A stretch of DNA of 64,000 bases, from the NCBI RefSeq assembly GCF_029894335.1, contig NZ_JARXZC010000009.1:62001-126000 (forward strand). The letters run 5' to 3'. Under the pieces are notes generated by a model. That model was not told the DNA's origin, ran no database searches, and saw only the letters and a program-made list of their open reading frames with translations. Shown here piece by piece: positions 25,638 to 35,492 of this stretch (within the stretch, counting starts at the first letter, position 1; each line of letters starts with the position of its first letter). Made by a program: the position numbers and the translations under genes. This DNA is from Kitasatospora sp. MAP5-34. GTDB lineage: Bacteria; Actinomycetota; Actinomycetes; Streptomycetales; Streptomycetaceae.

Positions 25638-26272
25638 GTCGCCTCTTCTCTAGCTCGACGAGCTGTCGTACCAGGGTCAACATCCAACCAGGCCGAAAAC
25701 GTTCCCGCTCGTGGCTTTTCTTCTCTGAGGATTCTGCTGTGGTTTGTTGCTGAGGACGTGCCCATGGCGCCGGTGATTCATGCGTACCGATTCCGAGGGC
25801 CGCCGTACAGCTCGAACGTCCGATCGAGGCGACGTCCGGGATCCGCGTAGCATAATCCTCCGCTGGGTTGGAGCATAAGCCCCGCCCCTGGCACGGGTAG
25901 CCTGCATCTCAGCAGTTCCGCCGCCTGTGCCGCACACTATGGTCCGCCAGGACCCGTGGCGGCAGGTGGAGATGGCGCTCCGGAGTCCCCGTCCCCGACG
26001 AGGGTCTTGTTCGCGCAGCGCGTACAAGCCGCGAGGGGTCGAACCGTCTCTGTCTCAGGCATTGGGAACACTGTGGGAGCCGGCCGGCCCGCCCGGGCCA
26101 GGTGCCGGACCAGAAGATCAGACGAGTCAGAACTTCATTGAGGAGTGCGCCGCGTGAGCGAGCGGAGCAAGGGAGTCCCCCCTGCCGAAAGCTGGGCCAC
26201 AACCATGGGAGCGCGCACGGTGAGAACGCGCACGCTGTGCGAAGCGCCGGTTACCGACCGCGAGGTGAGCGC
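25638..26272. other. Divergent region between the DUF7455 gene and parE
   Basis: A 635-base stretch with lower GC in its first half and no convincing gene on either strand. The last 110 bases carry the parE leader with GAGGTGA before its ATG. No operator-like palindrome was identified by eye. Confidence 0.4.
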
Positions 26273-28372
26273 ATGAGCGCCGACACGGCGGGCCGGTTGG
26301 TCGACGACGGGTCCAACTACACCGCCCGGCACCTGCTCGTCCTGGAGGGCCTGGAGGCCGTCCGCAAGCGTCCCGGCATGTACATCGGCTCCACCGACAG
26401 CCGTGGGCTGATGCACTGCCTGTGGGAGATCATCGACAACTCGGTCGACGAGGCGCTCGGCGGCTTCTGCGACCGGATCGAGGTGATCCTGCACAACGAC
26501 GCCTCGGTCGAGGTCCGCGACAACGGGCGCGGCATCCCGGTCGACGTCGAGCCGAAGACCGGGCTCTCCGGAGTCGAGGTCGTCCTGACCAAGCTGCACG
26601 CCGGCGGCAAGTTCGGCGGCGGCTCGTACGCCGCCTCCGGTGGCCTGCACGGCGTCGGTGCCTCGGTGGTGAACGCCCTCTCCGCCCGCCTCGACGTCGA
26701 GGTCGATCGCAGCGGCCACACCCACGCGATCAGCTTCCGGCGCGGCGCGCCCGGCATCTTCACCGAACTCACGCCGGACGCCCCGTTCGAGCCCGCCAAC
26801 GGCCTCACCCGCAAGGGCAAGGTCGCCAAGGGCCGGACCGGCACCCGGATCCGGTACTGGGCCGACCGGCAGATCTTCCTCAAGGAGGCGAAGCTCTCCC
26901 TCGAAGGCCTGCACAGCCGGGCCCGGCAGACCGCCTTCCTGGTCCCCGGTCTCACCATCGTGGTCCGTGACGAGCGGCTGACGGAGAGTGAGAAGGTTCA
27001 GGAGGACACCTTCCGCTTCGACGGCGGCATCGGCGAGTTCTGCGAGTTCCTCGCCCCCGACAAGGCCGTCTCCGACGTGCTGCGGCTGAAGGGCGAGGGG
27101 AGCTTCAAGGAGACCGTCCCCGTCCTGGACGAGCTCGGCCACATGACCCCGACCGAGGTCACCCGTCAGCTCGGCGTCGACATCGCGCTGCGCTGGGGCG
27201 CCGGGTACGACACCACGTTGCGCTCCTTCGTCAACATCATCGCCACGCCCAAGGGCGGCACCCACGTCACCGGCTTCGAGCGTTCGTTGGCCAAGACCGT
27301 CAACGAGGCGCTGCGGGCGTCCAAGCTGCTGCGGGTCGCCGAGGACGACGTCACCAAGGACGACACCACCGAGGGCCTCACCGCCGTGGTCACCGTCCGG
27401 CTCGCGGAGCCGCAGTTCGAGGGCCAGACCAAGGAGGTGCTCGGCACCTCGGCGGCCAACCGGATCGTCGCGGCCGTCGTCGCCAAGGAGCTCAAGGCGT
27501 TCCTGACCTCCTCGAAGAAGGACGAGAAGGCCCAGGCCCGTTCCGTCATGGAGAAGGTCGTCGCGGCCGCCCGTACCCGGGTGGCGGCCAGGCAGCACAA
27601 GGAGGCGCAGCGCCGGAAGACCGCGCTGGAGACCTCCTCGCTGCCCGCCAAGCTCGCCGACTGCCGCAGCGACGACGTCGAGCGCAGCGAAATCTTCATC
27701 GTCGAGGGCGACTCCGCGCTCGGCACCGCGAAGCTGGCCCGCAACTCGGAGTTCCAGGCCCTGCTGCCGATCCGCGGCAAGATCCTGAACGTGCAGAAGG
27801 CGTCCGTCGCCGACATGCTCAAGAACGCCGAGTGCGCCTCGATCATCCAGGTGATAGGGGCCGGCTCCGGCCGGACCTTCGACATCGACCAGGCCCGCTA
27901 CGGCCGGGTCATCTTCATGGCCGACGCCGACGTCGACGGATCGCACATCCGGATCCTGCTGCTGACGCTCTTTCAGCGCTACATGCGGCCGATGGTGGAG
28001 CAGGGCCGGGTCTTCGCGGCCGTCCCGCCGCTGCACCGGATCGAACTCACCAACCCCAAGCGCGGCATGGAGAAGTACCACTACACGTACTCCGACGCCG
28101 AGCTGCGCAGCACCATGCTGGAGTTCCAGCGCAAGGGCCTGCGTTGGAAGGAGCCGGTGCAGCGCTACAAGGGCCTGGGTGAGATGGACGCCGACCAGCT
28201 GGCCGAGACCACCATGGACCCGCGCCACCGGACGCTGCGCCGGATCAACCTGGGCGACCTGGAGCTGGCGGAGAAGACCTTCGACCTGCTGATGGGCAAC
28301 GACGTGGCGCCCCGCAAGGAGTTCATCATCAACTCGGCGGCCACCATGGACCGCTCGCGGATCGACGCCTGA
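26273..28372 (+). CDS. parE: DNA topoisomerase IV subunit B / second GyrB-type subunit
   Basis: A 699-residue type IIA topoisomerase ATPase subunit. The GHKL ATP-binding fold opens with VRKRPGMYIGSTDSRGLMH, EIIDNSVDEALGG (catalytic Glu), VRDNGRGIPV and GGLHGVGASVVNALS. The transducer domain follows, and the TOPRIM domain has IVEGDSALGTAKLARN, LPIRGKILNV and FMADADVDGSHIRIL with the metal-binding acidic residues. The C-terminus ends with PVQRYKGLGEMDADQLAETT. With ParC (encoded at 41907-44357) it forms topo IV, which decatenates daughter chromosomes. ATG at 26273 with GAGGTGA. S. coelicolor calls the homologue gyrB2/parE. Confidence 0.95.
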   Translation: MSADTAGRLVDDGSNYTARHLLVLEGLEAVRKRPGMYIGSTDSRGLMHCLWEIIDNSVDEALGGFCDRIEVILHNDASVEVRDNGRGIPVDVEPKTGLSGVEVVLTKLHAGGKFGGGSYAASGGLHGVGASVVNALSARLDVEVDRSGHTHAISFRRGAPGIFTELTPDAPFEPANGLTRKGKVAKGRTGTRIRYWADRQIFLKEAKLSLEGLHSRARQTAFLVPGLTIVVRDERLTESEKVQEDTFRFDGGIGEFCEFLAPDKAVSDVLRLKGEGSFKETVPVLDELGHMTPTEVTRQLGVDIALRWGAGYDTTLRSFVNIIATPKGGTHVTGFERSLAKTVNEALRASKLLRVAEDDVTKDDTTEGLTAVVTVRLAEPQFEGQTKEVLGTSAANRIVAAVVAKELKAFLTSSKKDEKAQARSVMEKVVAAARTRVAARQHKEAQRRKTALETSSLPAKLADCRSDDVERSEIFIVEGDSALGTAKLARNSEFQALLPIRGKILNVQKASVADMLKNAECASIIQVIGAGSGRTFDIDQARYGRVIFMADADVDGSHIRILLLTLFQRYMRPMVEQGRVFAAVPPLHRIELTNPKRGMEKYHYTYSDAELRSTMLEFQRKGLRWKEPVQRYKGLGEMDADQLAETTMDPRHRTLRRINLGDLELAEKTFDLLMGNDVAPRKEFIINSAATMDRSRIDA

Positions 28373-28386
28373 TCCTGCGGCCGTTT

Positions 28387-28424
28387 CGGAGGGGCTCTCC
28401 ACCTTGGGGTGGAGAGCCCCTCCG
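28387..28424 (+). terminator. Terminator of parE
   Basis: A perfect 17-base stem (28387-28403 with 28408-28424) around the tetraloop TTGG, 15 bases after the stop codon. Confidence 0.85.
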
Positions 28425-28519
28425 TCGTCGGTTCCACCCTGGCTCCGATCACCGGGAGGCCGACGATCCCTAACGTTGGAGAGGTCGGATCTTCCTCTCC
28501 TCGGTACGGAGTTCATCCC

Positions 28520-29005
28520 ATGAACGGCACGCTGAACATCCTGGCGATCGTCGCGGTGGTCGCCCTGGTCGTCGCCCGTCAGTTCAAGGCGCGGAAGTTC
28601 GACACCGAGCGCCGCGTCTGGCTGCTCCCGGTGATCCTCGCCTTCCTGGCGCTGCGCGACCCGCACCTGCTCGACCCGCACCACCAGGCCGTGTCCGTCG
28701 CCCTGCTCGCCGCCGGTGTGCTGGTGGAGATCGGCCTGGGCAGCGTCTGGGGCTGGACGGCCCGGCTCTGGTACGCCGAGGACGGCAGCCTCTGGACCAA
28801 GGGCAGCCCGGCCGCGCTCGCCGCCTGGGCGGGCATGATCGTGCTGCGCGGCGGGCTGTACGTGCTCGGCTCCGCGCTCGGCGTGCACCAGGGAACCAAC
28901 TCGCTGATGCTGGCGCTGGCCGCACTGCTGCTGGTGCGCGGACTCGTCCTCGGGTGGCGTGCCCGCACGATGGAGGCGCCGTACCGTGTCTCTGCTGTCC
29001 GCTGA
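28520..29005 (+). CDS. DUF1453 membrane protein
   Basis: A 161-residue protein with about five membrane helices (near 4-18, 33-46, 57-73, 93-112 and 123-139). It resembles DUF1453/CcdC-like proteins of actinobacteria. The ATG has GGAG 8 bases upstream. Its last 20 bases overlap the start of the sensor kinase gene, so the three genes to 30898 form one transcription unit. It may be an accessory of the kinase; no function is known. Confidence 0.8.
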   Translation: MNGTLNILAIVAVVALVVARQFKARKFDTERRVWLLPVILAFLALRDPHLLDPHHQAVSVALLAAGVLVEIGLGSVWGWTARLWYAEDGSLWTKGSPAALAAWAGMIVLRGGLYVLGSALGVHQGTNSLMLALAALLLVRGLVLGWRARTMEAPYRVSAVR

Positions 29006-30206
29006 CGGCCGCCGAACCCTCCTCGGAATGGACCTCCCCGTGCCGCTGCTGCCGACCGGCTGGACCCGCTGGCCGCCCCGGGAGGGGCTGAACCGGGAGA
29101 CCCAGAGCCCGGCCCGGGCGACGCTGATGTTGCTCACCCGGCTGGTGCTGCTGGTGGTGCTGGTCTGGGGGACGTACTCACGCGGACACTTCACCGGTTG
29201 GCACGCGGTCTGGGCGGGAGCCGGGCTGGTGGCGGCCGTCGTGTTCGTCACCGGGTTCTTCCGGTACACGCTCGCCCACCGGCTCGGGCCCGGCATCGCG
29301 GCGGCGGCCGGACTGCTGGTCGTCGCCACGACGGCCGAGTGGGGGCATGCCTACCTGCTCTCCGACATGGTCTGGCTCGGGCTCGGGGTCATCGCGATCG
29401 TCCGGCTGCCGCTGGTGTACGCGGTGCCGACCGCCGGGGCGGCCTTCGGCTCGTACACGGTGGCGAGTTGGGACAGCTGGCTGAGTATCGCGTCCACCGT
29501 CGGCGGGCTCGCGTTGCTCGGCTACCTGCTCAGGCTGGACGCGGAGGCGCGGGGCAGCGCGCACCGGCTGTTGACGCAGGAGCGGGCCGCCCGGGCGGCG
29601 GAGGCCGAGTCGGCGGCGCTCGCCGAGCGGGCCAGGATCGCCCGGGAGATCCACGACGTGCTGGCACACAGTCTCTCCGCGCAGCTGGTCCACCTGGAGG
29701 CGGCCCGGCTGATGCTGGACGGCGGGGCGAGCCGGGAGCAGGTCCGGGAACGGGTGGTGGCCGCCCGGCGGATGGCACAGGACGGTCTGGCCGAGACCCG
29801 CCAGGCGCTGTCGGCGCTGCGTGGCGAGTTCACGCCGGTGGGGGAGTTCCTGGTCGAGCTGACGCAGCGTGAGGGCGCGGTGCTGACCGTCGAGGGGACG
29901 GCCGGACCGCTCGACGCCGAGACCGGCCTCGCCGTGCGGCGTACGGCGCAGGAGGCGCTCACCAACGTCCGCAAGCACGCACCGGGCGGGCGGGTGACGG
30001 TACGGCTGGCGTACCTGGAGGGCGCGGTCGAGCTGGAGGTGCGCAACACCCGCGCGCCGCACGGCGAGGTGTCCGAGGAGCTGGCGTCCGGGGGCAGCGG
30101 GTACGGTCTGCTCGGGATGCGCGAACGCGCTGAGCTGCTCGGCGGCGAGTTGCTGGCGGGCCCGGACGAGGGAGGGTGGCGCGTGTCGCTGCGGGTGCCG
30201 AGATGA
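28986..30206 (+). CDS. Sensor histidine kinase (NarL/HisKA_3 type)
   Basis: A 406-residue kinase. Residues 48-182 hold about five or six membrane helices and no sizeable external domain, so it may sense in the membrane. The dimerisation box AREIHDVLAHSLSAQLVHLE carries the phosphorylated His223. The ATPase domain has RTAQEALTNVRKHAPGG (N-box) and SGYGLLGMRERAELLGG (G-box). The GTG at 28986 follows GGAGG by 10 bases and overlaps the DUF1453 gene; ATG at 29028 is an alternative. It overlaps its response regulator by 4 bases (ATGA). The target genes may include the ActP symporter downstream. Confidence 0.92.
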   Translation: MSLLSADGRRTLLGMDLPVPLLPTGWTRWPPREGLNRETQSPARATLMLLTRLVLLVVLVWGTYSRGHFTGWHAVWAGAGLVAAVVFVTGFFRYTLAHRLGPGIAAAAGLLVVATTAEWGHAYLLSDMVWLGLGVIAIVRLPLVYAVPTAGAAFGSYTVASWDSWLSIASTVGGLALLGYLLRLDAEARGSAHRLLTQERAARAAEAESAALAERARIAREIHDVLAHSLSAQLVHLEAARLMLDGGASREQVRERVVAARRMAQDGLAETRQALSALRGEFTPVGEFLVELTQREGAVLTVEGTAGPLDAETGLAVRRTAQEALTNVRKHAPGGRVTVRLAYLEGAVELEVRNTRAPHGEVSEELASGGSGYGLLGMRERAELLGGELLAGPDEGGWRVSLRVPR

Positions 30207-30898
30207 GCGAGCGGAGCGGGACGGGGGCGTCCCCGGCCGACGGCGGGGCGAGGCCGATCAGGGTGCTGGTGGCGGACGACCAGACGGTGGTGCGCGAGGG
30301 GATCGTGATGCTGCTGGGGCTGCTGCCCGGTATCGAGGTGGTCGGTGCGGCGGCCGACGGCGAGGAGGCCGTCAGGCTGGTCGAGCGGCACGCGCCGGAC
30401 GTCGTCCTGATGGACCTTCGGATGCCGCGCTGCGACGGGGTCGAGGCCACCCGGCGGATCCGGGCCGCCCACCCCGGGACGGAGGTCGTGATCCTCACCA
30501 CCTACGCCGACGACGACTCGCTCTTCCCCGCCCTGCAGGCCGGTGCGCGCGGGTACCTCACCAAGGACGCCGGCGGCGAGGAGATCGCGCGGGCCATCGC
30601 AGACGTCCGCTCCGGCGCGGCCGGCCTGTCCCCGCAGGTGCAGCGGCGGCTGCTGGAGCGGCTGTCGGCCACACCGCCGGGTCCGGCCGAGCTGCCCGAC
30701 GGCCTCACGGCCCGGGAGGCGGAGGTACTGGCGCTGATCGCGGACGGGCTGTCGAACGCGGAGATCGCGCAGCAGCTCTTCGTCAGTCCGGCCACGGTGA
30801 AGACCCACATCAACAACCTCTTCGCCAAGACGGCGGTCCGGGACCGCGCGCAGGCCGTGGCGTACGCCTTCCGGCACGGAATTCGGCGAAACTCGTGA
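30203..30898 (+). CDS. NarL-family response regulator
   Basis: A 231-residue regulator. The receiver domain spans about 19-135, with the acidic pair DD (25-26), phosphoacceptor Asp71 (VVLMDLRMP), Thr in LTTYAD, and Lys in YLTKDAGG. The LuxR-type HTH is LTAREAEVLALIADGLSNAE followed by IAQQLFVSPATVKTHINNLF. It starts inside the kinase stop codon, as a translationally coupled pair. The binding site is not visible; the 190-base gap downstream before the DUF485/actP pair could hold one. Confidence 0.95.
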   Translation: MSERSGTGASPADGGARPIRVLVADDQTVVREGIVMLLGLLPGIEVVGAAADGEEAVRLVERHAPDVVLMDLRMPRCDGVEATRRIRAAHPGTEVVILTTYADDDSLFPALQAGARGYLTKDAGGEEIARAIADVRSGAAGLSPQVQRRLLERLSATPPGPAELPDGLTAREAEVLALIADGLSNAEIAQQLFVSPATVKTHINNLFAKTAVRDRAQAVAYAFRHGIRRNS

Positions 30899-31088
30899 TC
30901 CTACAGCCGTAACTGATGAGCCGTCACCTGATTGGCCCTCACCTGTTCGGGTGAACGTATCTGCATCGGCTCGCTAGGGCGCGCCGAGCCACACCATCCT
31001 GGACCGGATACCACGGACCGGACCCGACCCCTCCGGCGCCGACCCATCGACGTCCGCCTCCATACGGCGTCCCGGTTCAGGAGCAGCA

Positions 31089-31583
31089 TTGGCACAGCAG
31101 GAGAGGTTCGACTGGTGGGCCGCCCAGCCCCTCGGGCGTACCGCGGTCCGTGAGGCAGCGAAGGCGCGCCAGACCGCCCCCACGGCGCGTCCGGCGGTGG
31201 TGCCCGCGCAGGCGGCGGCGCCCGTGCCGGTCGCGGCCGCCCCGGCCGCCCCGGAGCCACCGGTCGTGGACGCCGCCGAGGTCTACCGGGCCGTGCAGGC
31301 GAGCGAGGCGTTCCAGGACATCCGGCGCAGCTACCGCGGCTTCGTCTTCCCCGCCACCGGCGTCTTCCTCGGTTGGTACCTGCTCTATCTCGGCGCGCAG
31401 GCCGCCGCCCCCGAGCTGATGCGGCGGCAGATCGCGGGCCCGCTCAACGTCGCCTGGCTGGGCGGTCTGCTGCAGTTCGCGTCGACATTCGTGCTGACCT
31501 GGCTGTACGCCCGCAACGCCCGTACCAAGCGCGACCGCGCCGCCCTCGGGCTGCGCTGGGACACCCAGGACCAGCTGCGATGA
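31089..31583 (+). CDS. DUF485 membrane protein, partner of the ActP-like symporter
   Basis: A 164-residue protein. The DUF485 core (residues 80-150: FQDIRRSYRGFVFPATGVFL, LLQFASTFVLTWLYARNA) has two membrane helices. The first 75 residues are a long Ala/Pro-rich cytoplasmic extension that most DUF485 proteins lack. The TTG at 31089 follows AGGAG by 5 bases. Its stop overlaps the symporter start (ATGA). DUF485 genes nearly always precede ActP/MctP-type carboxylate symporters and probably form a complex with them. Confidence 0.88.
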   Translation: MAQQERFDWWAAQPLGRTAVREAAKARQTAPTARPAVVPAQAAAPVPVAAAPAAPEPPVVDAAEVYRAVQASEAFQDIRRSYRGFVFPATGVFLGWYLLYLGAQAAAPELMRRQIAGPLNVAWLGGLLQFASTFVLTWLYARNARTKRDRAALGLRWDTQDQLR

Positions 31584-33301
31584 CCTCGAACCCCGCCGTG
31601 CCGCCGAGTGCCATGATGACCGCGAACTTCCGCCCCGCGCCGGACACCGGGCCGTACCCCGCCCCCGCGCCCGCCTCCGCCGGTCACCTCGCGCCGGTGA
31701 CCACCGGCGCGCACCACAACCTCGCGATCCTGCTCTTCGCGGTGGTCGTGCTGGTCACCCTCGCCATCACCCTCTGGGTCGGCCGGCGTGGTCAGGCCGC
31801 CGAGGACTTCTACGCCGGGGGACGCGGCTTCAGCCCGCTGCAGAACGGCTTCGCCCTCTCCGGCGACTACCTCTCCGCCGCGTCCTTCCTCGGCGTCACC
31901 GGCCTGATCGCGCTGTACGGCTACGACGGCGTGCTCTACAGCATCGGCTTCCTGGTCGCCTGGCTGGTGGTGCTGATGCTGGTCGCCGAGCTGGTCCGCA
32001 ACTCCGGCCGCTACACCCTCGCCGACGTGCTGGCGCTGCGGATGCGCGAGCGTCCGCTGCGGGCCGCCGCCGGCAGCGCCAGCGTGGTCGTGACGCTGCT
32101 CTACCTGATCGCCCAGATGGTCGGCGCGGGCAGCCTGGTCACCCTGCTGCTCGGCACCAGCAGTGGGCAGGCGAAGACCTGGGCCATCGTCGGCGTCGGC
32201 GCACTGATGATCATTTATGTGACGGTCGGTGGCATGAAGGCCACCACCTGGATCCAGATCGTCAAGGCCTTCGTCCTGATCGTCGGCGCCGTGCTGCTCA
32301 CCGTGCTGGTGCTGATCCGCTTCCACGGCAACCTCGCCGAGCTGATGCGCTCCGCCGCCCAGGGCAGCGGACACGGCCAGGCGTACCTGGAACCGGGCCT
32401 CAAGTACGGCGCGACCGCCACCAGCCGGCTCGACTTCTTCAGCCTCGGCCTCGGCCTGGTGCTCGGCACGGCCGGCCTGCCACACATCCTGTCCCGCTTC
32501 TACACCGTCCCCACCGCCCGGGCGGCCCGGCGCTCCACGATGTGGGCGATCGGCATGATCGGCGCGTTCTACCTGATGGCGATCGTGCTCGGCCTCGGCG
32601 CCACCGCGCTGGTCGGCGCGAAGGCGGTGCAGGCCGCCAACCCGGCGGGCAACACCGCAGTCCCGCTGCTGGCACTGCACCTCGGCGGCGGCGCGGGCAG
32701 CACGGCGGGCGTGGTGCTGTTCGCCCTGATCTCGGCGATCGCCTTCGCCACCATCCTGGCCGTGGTCGCCGGGCTCACCCTCGCCGCCTCCGCCGCCTTC
32801 GCGCATGACCTCTACGCACGGGCCTGGCGCCGGGCCGCACGGCCGGAGGCGACCGAACGGGAGGAGCTGGTGGTCGCCCGCGCCGCAGCCGTGGTGATCG
32901 GGGCGGTGGCCATCGTGCTCAGCCTCTTCGCGCAGCAGCTGAACACCGCCTTCCTGGTCGGCCTGGCCTTCGCCGTCGCCGCCTCCGCCAACCTCCCCAC
33001 CCTGCTCTACAGCCTGTTCTGGAGCCGCTTCACCACCCGGGGCGCGGTCTGGTCGGTCTACGGGGGCCTGGTCCCCGCCGTGCTGCTGGTGATCTTCTCG
33101 CCGGTGGTCTCCGGCGCGAAGACAGCGATCTTCCCCGGCGTCGACTTCCACTGGTTCCCGCTGGAGAACCCCGGCCTGGTCTCCATCCCACTGGGCTTCC
33201 TGGCCGGCTGGATCGGCACCCTGACCTCCCAGGAGGCCGCCGACCCGGACAAGTACGCCGAGCTGGAGGTGCGGTCGCTGACGGGGGCCGGAGCAGCCTA
33301 G
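31580..33301 (+). CDS. actP: Sodium:solute symporter, ActP/MctP-like acetate/monocarboxylate transporter
   Basis: A 573-residue SSS-family transporter with about 13 membrane helices. AEDFYAGGRGFSPLQNGFAL and SGDYLSAASFLG are family signatures, and GLPHILSRFYTVPTARAARR is typical of ActP. It imports acetate or short-chain acids with sodium or protons. The first 45 residues are Pro/Ala-rich. Start by ATGA overlap with the DUF485 gene. It follows a two-component system on the same strand, a common pairing for induced carboxylate uptake. Confidence 0.88.
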   Translation: MTSNPAVPPSAMMTANFRPAPDTGPYPAPAPASAGHLAPVTTGAHHNLAILLFAVVVLVTLAITLWVGRRGQAAEDFYAGGRGFSPLQNGFALSGDYLSAASFLGVTGLIALYGYDGVLYSIGFLVAWLVVLMLVAELVRNSGRYTLADVLALRMRERPLRAAAGSASVVVTLLYLIAQMVGAGSLVTLLLGTSSGQAKTWAIVGVGALMIIYVTVGGMKATTWIQIVKAFVLIVGAVLLTVLVLIRFHGNLAELMRSAAQGSGHGQAYLEPGLKYGATATSRLDFFSLGLGLVLGTAGLPHILSRFYTVPTARAARRSTMWAIGMIGAFYLMAIVLGLGATALVGAKAVQAANPAGNTAVPLLALHLGGGAGSTAGVVLFALISAIAFATILAVVAGLTLAASAAFAHDLYARAWRRAARPEATEREELVVARAAAVVIGAVAIVLSLFAQQLNTAFLVGLAFAVAASANLPTLLYSLFWSRFTTRGAVWSVYGGLVPAVLLVIFSPVVSGAKTAIFPGVDFHWFPLENPGLVSIPLGFLAGWIGTLTSQEAADPDKYAELEVRSLTGAGAA

Positions 33302-33410
33302 GCACACGCTCAAGCCGGGGCGCGGGGAGCTGTGCGGTGGGGAGGGTGCAGGTTGTCGCCTTCCGTCTCGCGCAGTTCCTCGCGCCCCTGGTTGTGGCTG
33401 AACGTGTGCC

Positions 33411-33453
33411 AAAAAAGCCCCCCGGGCGCGGTGGGGGTCGCGTCCGGGGGGTG
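33411..33453 (-). terminator. Intrinsic terminator of the minus-strand ABC operon
   Basis: On the minus strand a CCGGGGGG/CCCCCCGG-type stem (33444-33451 with 33418-33425) is followed by six T (A-run at 33411-33416): one of the few classical T-tract terminators in the window. It lies between the convergent symporter and binding-protein genes. Confidence 0.85.
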
Positions 33454-33467
33454 CTGAGGGGGCCGGC

Positions 33468-34544
33468 TCAGCCGCTGGAGTCGGCCGGGGTGGTGGTGGG
33501 AGTGACGCCCAGGGTCTTGTTGGCGTTGAGCGCGAACTCGTTGGTGAAGGTGGTGCCCAGGTTCACCGAGTCGGTCTTCGTGCCGATCAGCTTCTCGGTC
33601 GCCAGGACGTTCTTCGGGCCACCGGCCGGCATGATGCCGTCCGGCAGGAACTGGCCCTTGTCCTGGGTCAGCGCGGCGATGTAGTCGTCCTTGCTCACCG
33701 AGCTGTTGCTGACGAAGGTGGGGGGCAGCGCGTTGGCGATGTCGGTGGCGGAGTGCGCGTCCATCCAGTGCATCGTGGCCACCAGCGCGGTGACCACCTT
33801 CTGGGCGGCGTCCTTGTGGGAGTTCACCCACTCGGTCTTCGCGAGCGCGGTGGCGGAGGGCCAGGTGCCGCCCAGCAGCGCCTTGGCACCGTCGGTCGTG
33901 GCCAGGTCGACCGCCGAGTAGCCGATGCCCTTCTTCTGAATGGCCGTCACGGTCGGCTGGGTGGTCATGACGCAGGCCGTCTTGCCGTTCTGCAGCGCGG
34001 CGACCGCCGTTGCTCCGGCGCCGACCCCGATCCGGCTGAACTGGCTCGTCGTGAGCTTGCTCTGCGCGGCGACCAACTGGGTGAGGACGTCGGTGCCCGA
34101 GCCGAGGTCGGTGACGCCGAGGGTCTTGCCCGCGAAGTCCGCGCCGGAGTGGACGCCGCTCTTGGTCGCGCACATCTCGCGCTCGCCCGGTGCGCCGGAG
34201 AGTTGGACGATGTCCTCGACCGACTTGCCCTTCGCCTGGAGCTCGATGGTGTGGTTGTACCAGGCGCCCGCCATGTCGACCTGGCCGGAGAGCATGGCGT
34301 CCTCGGCGCCGACGGAGGCGTCCTCGGTACTGAGCACCACGTTGACGCCGTACTTCTGGTAGAAGCCGAGCTGCTGGGCCAGCTGGAACGGCAGGTAGAT
34401 CTGCTTGTCGAGACCGCCGACCATGATCTTCACCGTCGGCACGCCGGCGCCGGCGCCGTTCGTGGAGCCGGAGGAGCAGGCGGTGAGGCTGAGGCCGAGC
34501 GCGAGAGCGCCGACCAGCGAGCCGGTGAGAGTCCGCTTGAACAT
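33468..34544 (-). CDS. Substrate-binding lipoprotein of a sulfonate/nitrate/taurine-type ABC importer
   Basis: A 358-residue binding protein. The lipobox LTACSSG puts the lipidated Cys at about residue 23. VKIMVGGLDKQIYLPFQLAQ and LGFYQKYGVNVVL are typical of the NMT1/SsuA group, whose members bind nitrate, sulfonates, taurine, thiamine precursors or aromatic acids. A second region (SGADFAGKTLGVTDLGSGTD) is the conserved second lobe. It is the third gene of a minus-strand operon, 63 bases after the permease. The ligand is unknown. Confidence 0.85.
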   Translation of the reverse strand: MFKRTLTGSLVGALALGLSLTACSSGSTNGAGAGVPTVKIMVGGLDKQIYLPFQLAQQLGFYQKYGVNVVLSTEDASVGAEDAMLSGQVDMAGAWYNHTIELQAKGKSVEDIVQLSGAPGEREMCATKSGVHSGADFAGKTLGVTDLGSGTDVLTQLVAAQSKLTTSQFSRIGVGAGATAVAALQNGKTACVMTTQPTVTAIQKKGIGYSAVDLATTDGAKALLGGTWPSATALAKTEWVNSHKDAAQKVVTALVATMHWMDAHSATDIANALPPTFVSNSSVSKDDYIAALTQDKGQFLPDGIMPAGGPKNVLATEKLIGTKTDSVNLGTTFTNEFALNANKTLGVTPTTTPADSSG

Positions 34545-34607
34545 GGCTGTCCCTTCGGGGGTGGTACTGCGTGGGGGATTTACGTAGGGGATTAGTGCCG
34601 GTCGGTC

Positions 34608-35492
34608 TCAGATGACCGCGCTCTCGGACGGGGACGGCGGACGCCACGAGAGCAGCCGCCGCTCGAGCTTGGTGATGAGCCACTCGGCCAGCAGGACGAT
34701 CACCGCGATCACGAACATCGTGGCGAACACGCCGTTGGGGTCGAACTGGTTCTGCGCGGTCTTGATGACGAGCCCAAGACCGGCCTGCGCGCCGAGCACC
34801 TCGCCTACCAGCGCACCGACGATGGCGAAGCCGAAGGCGGTGTGCAGGCTGGCGGTGATCCAGGTGAGCGCCGACGGCAGCACCACGTGGCGCACGATCT
34901 GCAGTGGCGACGCACCCAGCACCCGGGCGTTGTCGAGGATGTTGCGATCGACTTCCCGGACACCCTGGAAGGCGTTGAAGAAGACGATGAAGAACACCAG
35001 CACGGCGGCGAGCAGCACCTTCGGCGTCTCACCGATACCGAACGCCACCACGAAGATCGACCCGAGCACGATGCGCGGAACGGCATTCACGATCTTGATG
35101 AACGGCCCCAGCACGTCGGCGAGGAACCGGTTCTGACCGAGCAGGACACCGAGGACGACACCGGCCGAGGCGCCGACGGCGAAGCCGAACACCGCCTCCC
35201 TGAGGGTCGTCTCGATCTGCAGCCAGAACGAGCCGAACTCGGTGGCCTGGTCCCCCTTCGAGAAGAAGTCGACCAGACGCTGGGCGATCCCGCTGGGCTG
35301 CCCGAAGAAGAACGGATCGAGCCAACCCCAGGTGGTGACCAGTTGCCAGCCGCCGATGATGAAGCCGGCCAGACCCAACTGGGCTGTCAGGACCAGCAGT
35401 TTGCGCCGCCGGACGGCGCGCACCCCGGCGCCGGCGGCAGCGGTGTCCGAAGGTGGCGCCTTGACCTTCGCGGCAGTGGAGGCGCTGCTCAT
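34608..35492 (-). CDS. ABC importer permease (SsuC/TauC type)
   Basis: A 294-residue permease with six membrane helices. FFNAFQGVREVDRNILDNAR and VLGASPLQIVRHVVLPSAL form the EAA-type loop that contacts the ATPase. AVPRIVLGSIFVVAFG and LGLVIKTAQNQFD are typical of SsuC/TauC. The first 30 residues are cytoplasmic. Its ATG lies inside the stop of the ATPase gene (ATGA), so the two are translated together. Confidence 0.92.
   Translation of the reverse strand: MSSASTAAKVKAPPSDTAAAGAGVRAVRRRKLLVLTAQLGLAGFIIGGWQLVTTWGWLDPFFFGQPSGIAQRLVDFFSKGDQATEFGSFWLQIETTLREAVFGFAVGASAGVVLGVLLGQNRFLADVLGPFIKIVNAVPRIVLGSIFVVAFGIGETPKVLLAAVLVFFIVFFNAFQGVREVDRNILDNARVLGASPLQIVRHVVLPSALTWITASLHTAFGFAIVGALVGEVLGAQAGLGLVIKTAQNQFDPNGVFATMFVIAVIVLLAEWLITKLERRLLSWRPPSPSESAVI

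Noticed and set aside
26135-29329. A 1064-codon minus-strand frame opposite parE
   Set aside because: Shadow of GC-rich coding on the plus strand; no domain, and it crosses a terminator and three genes.
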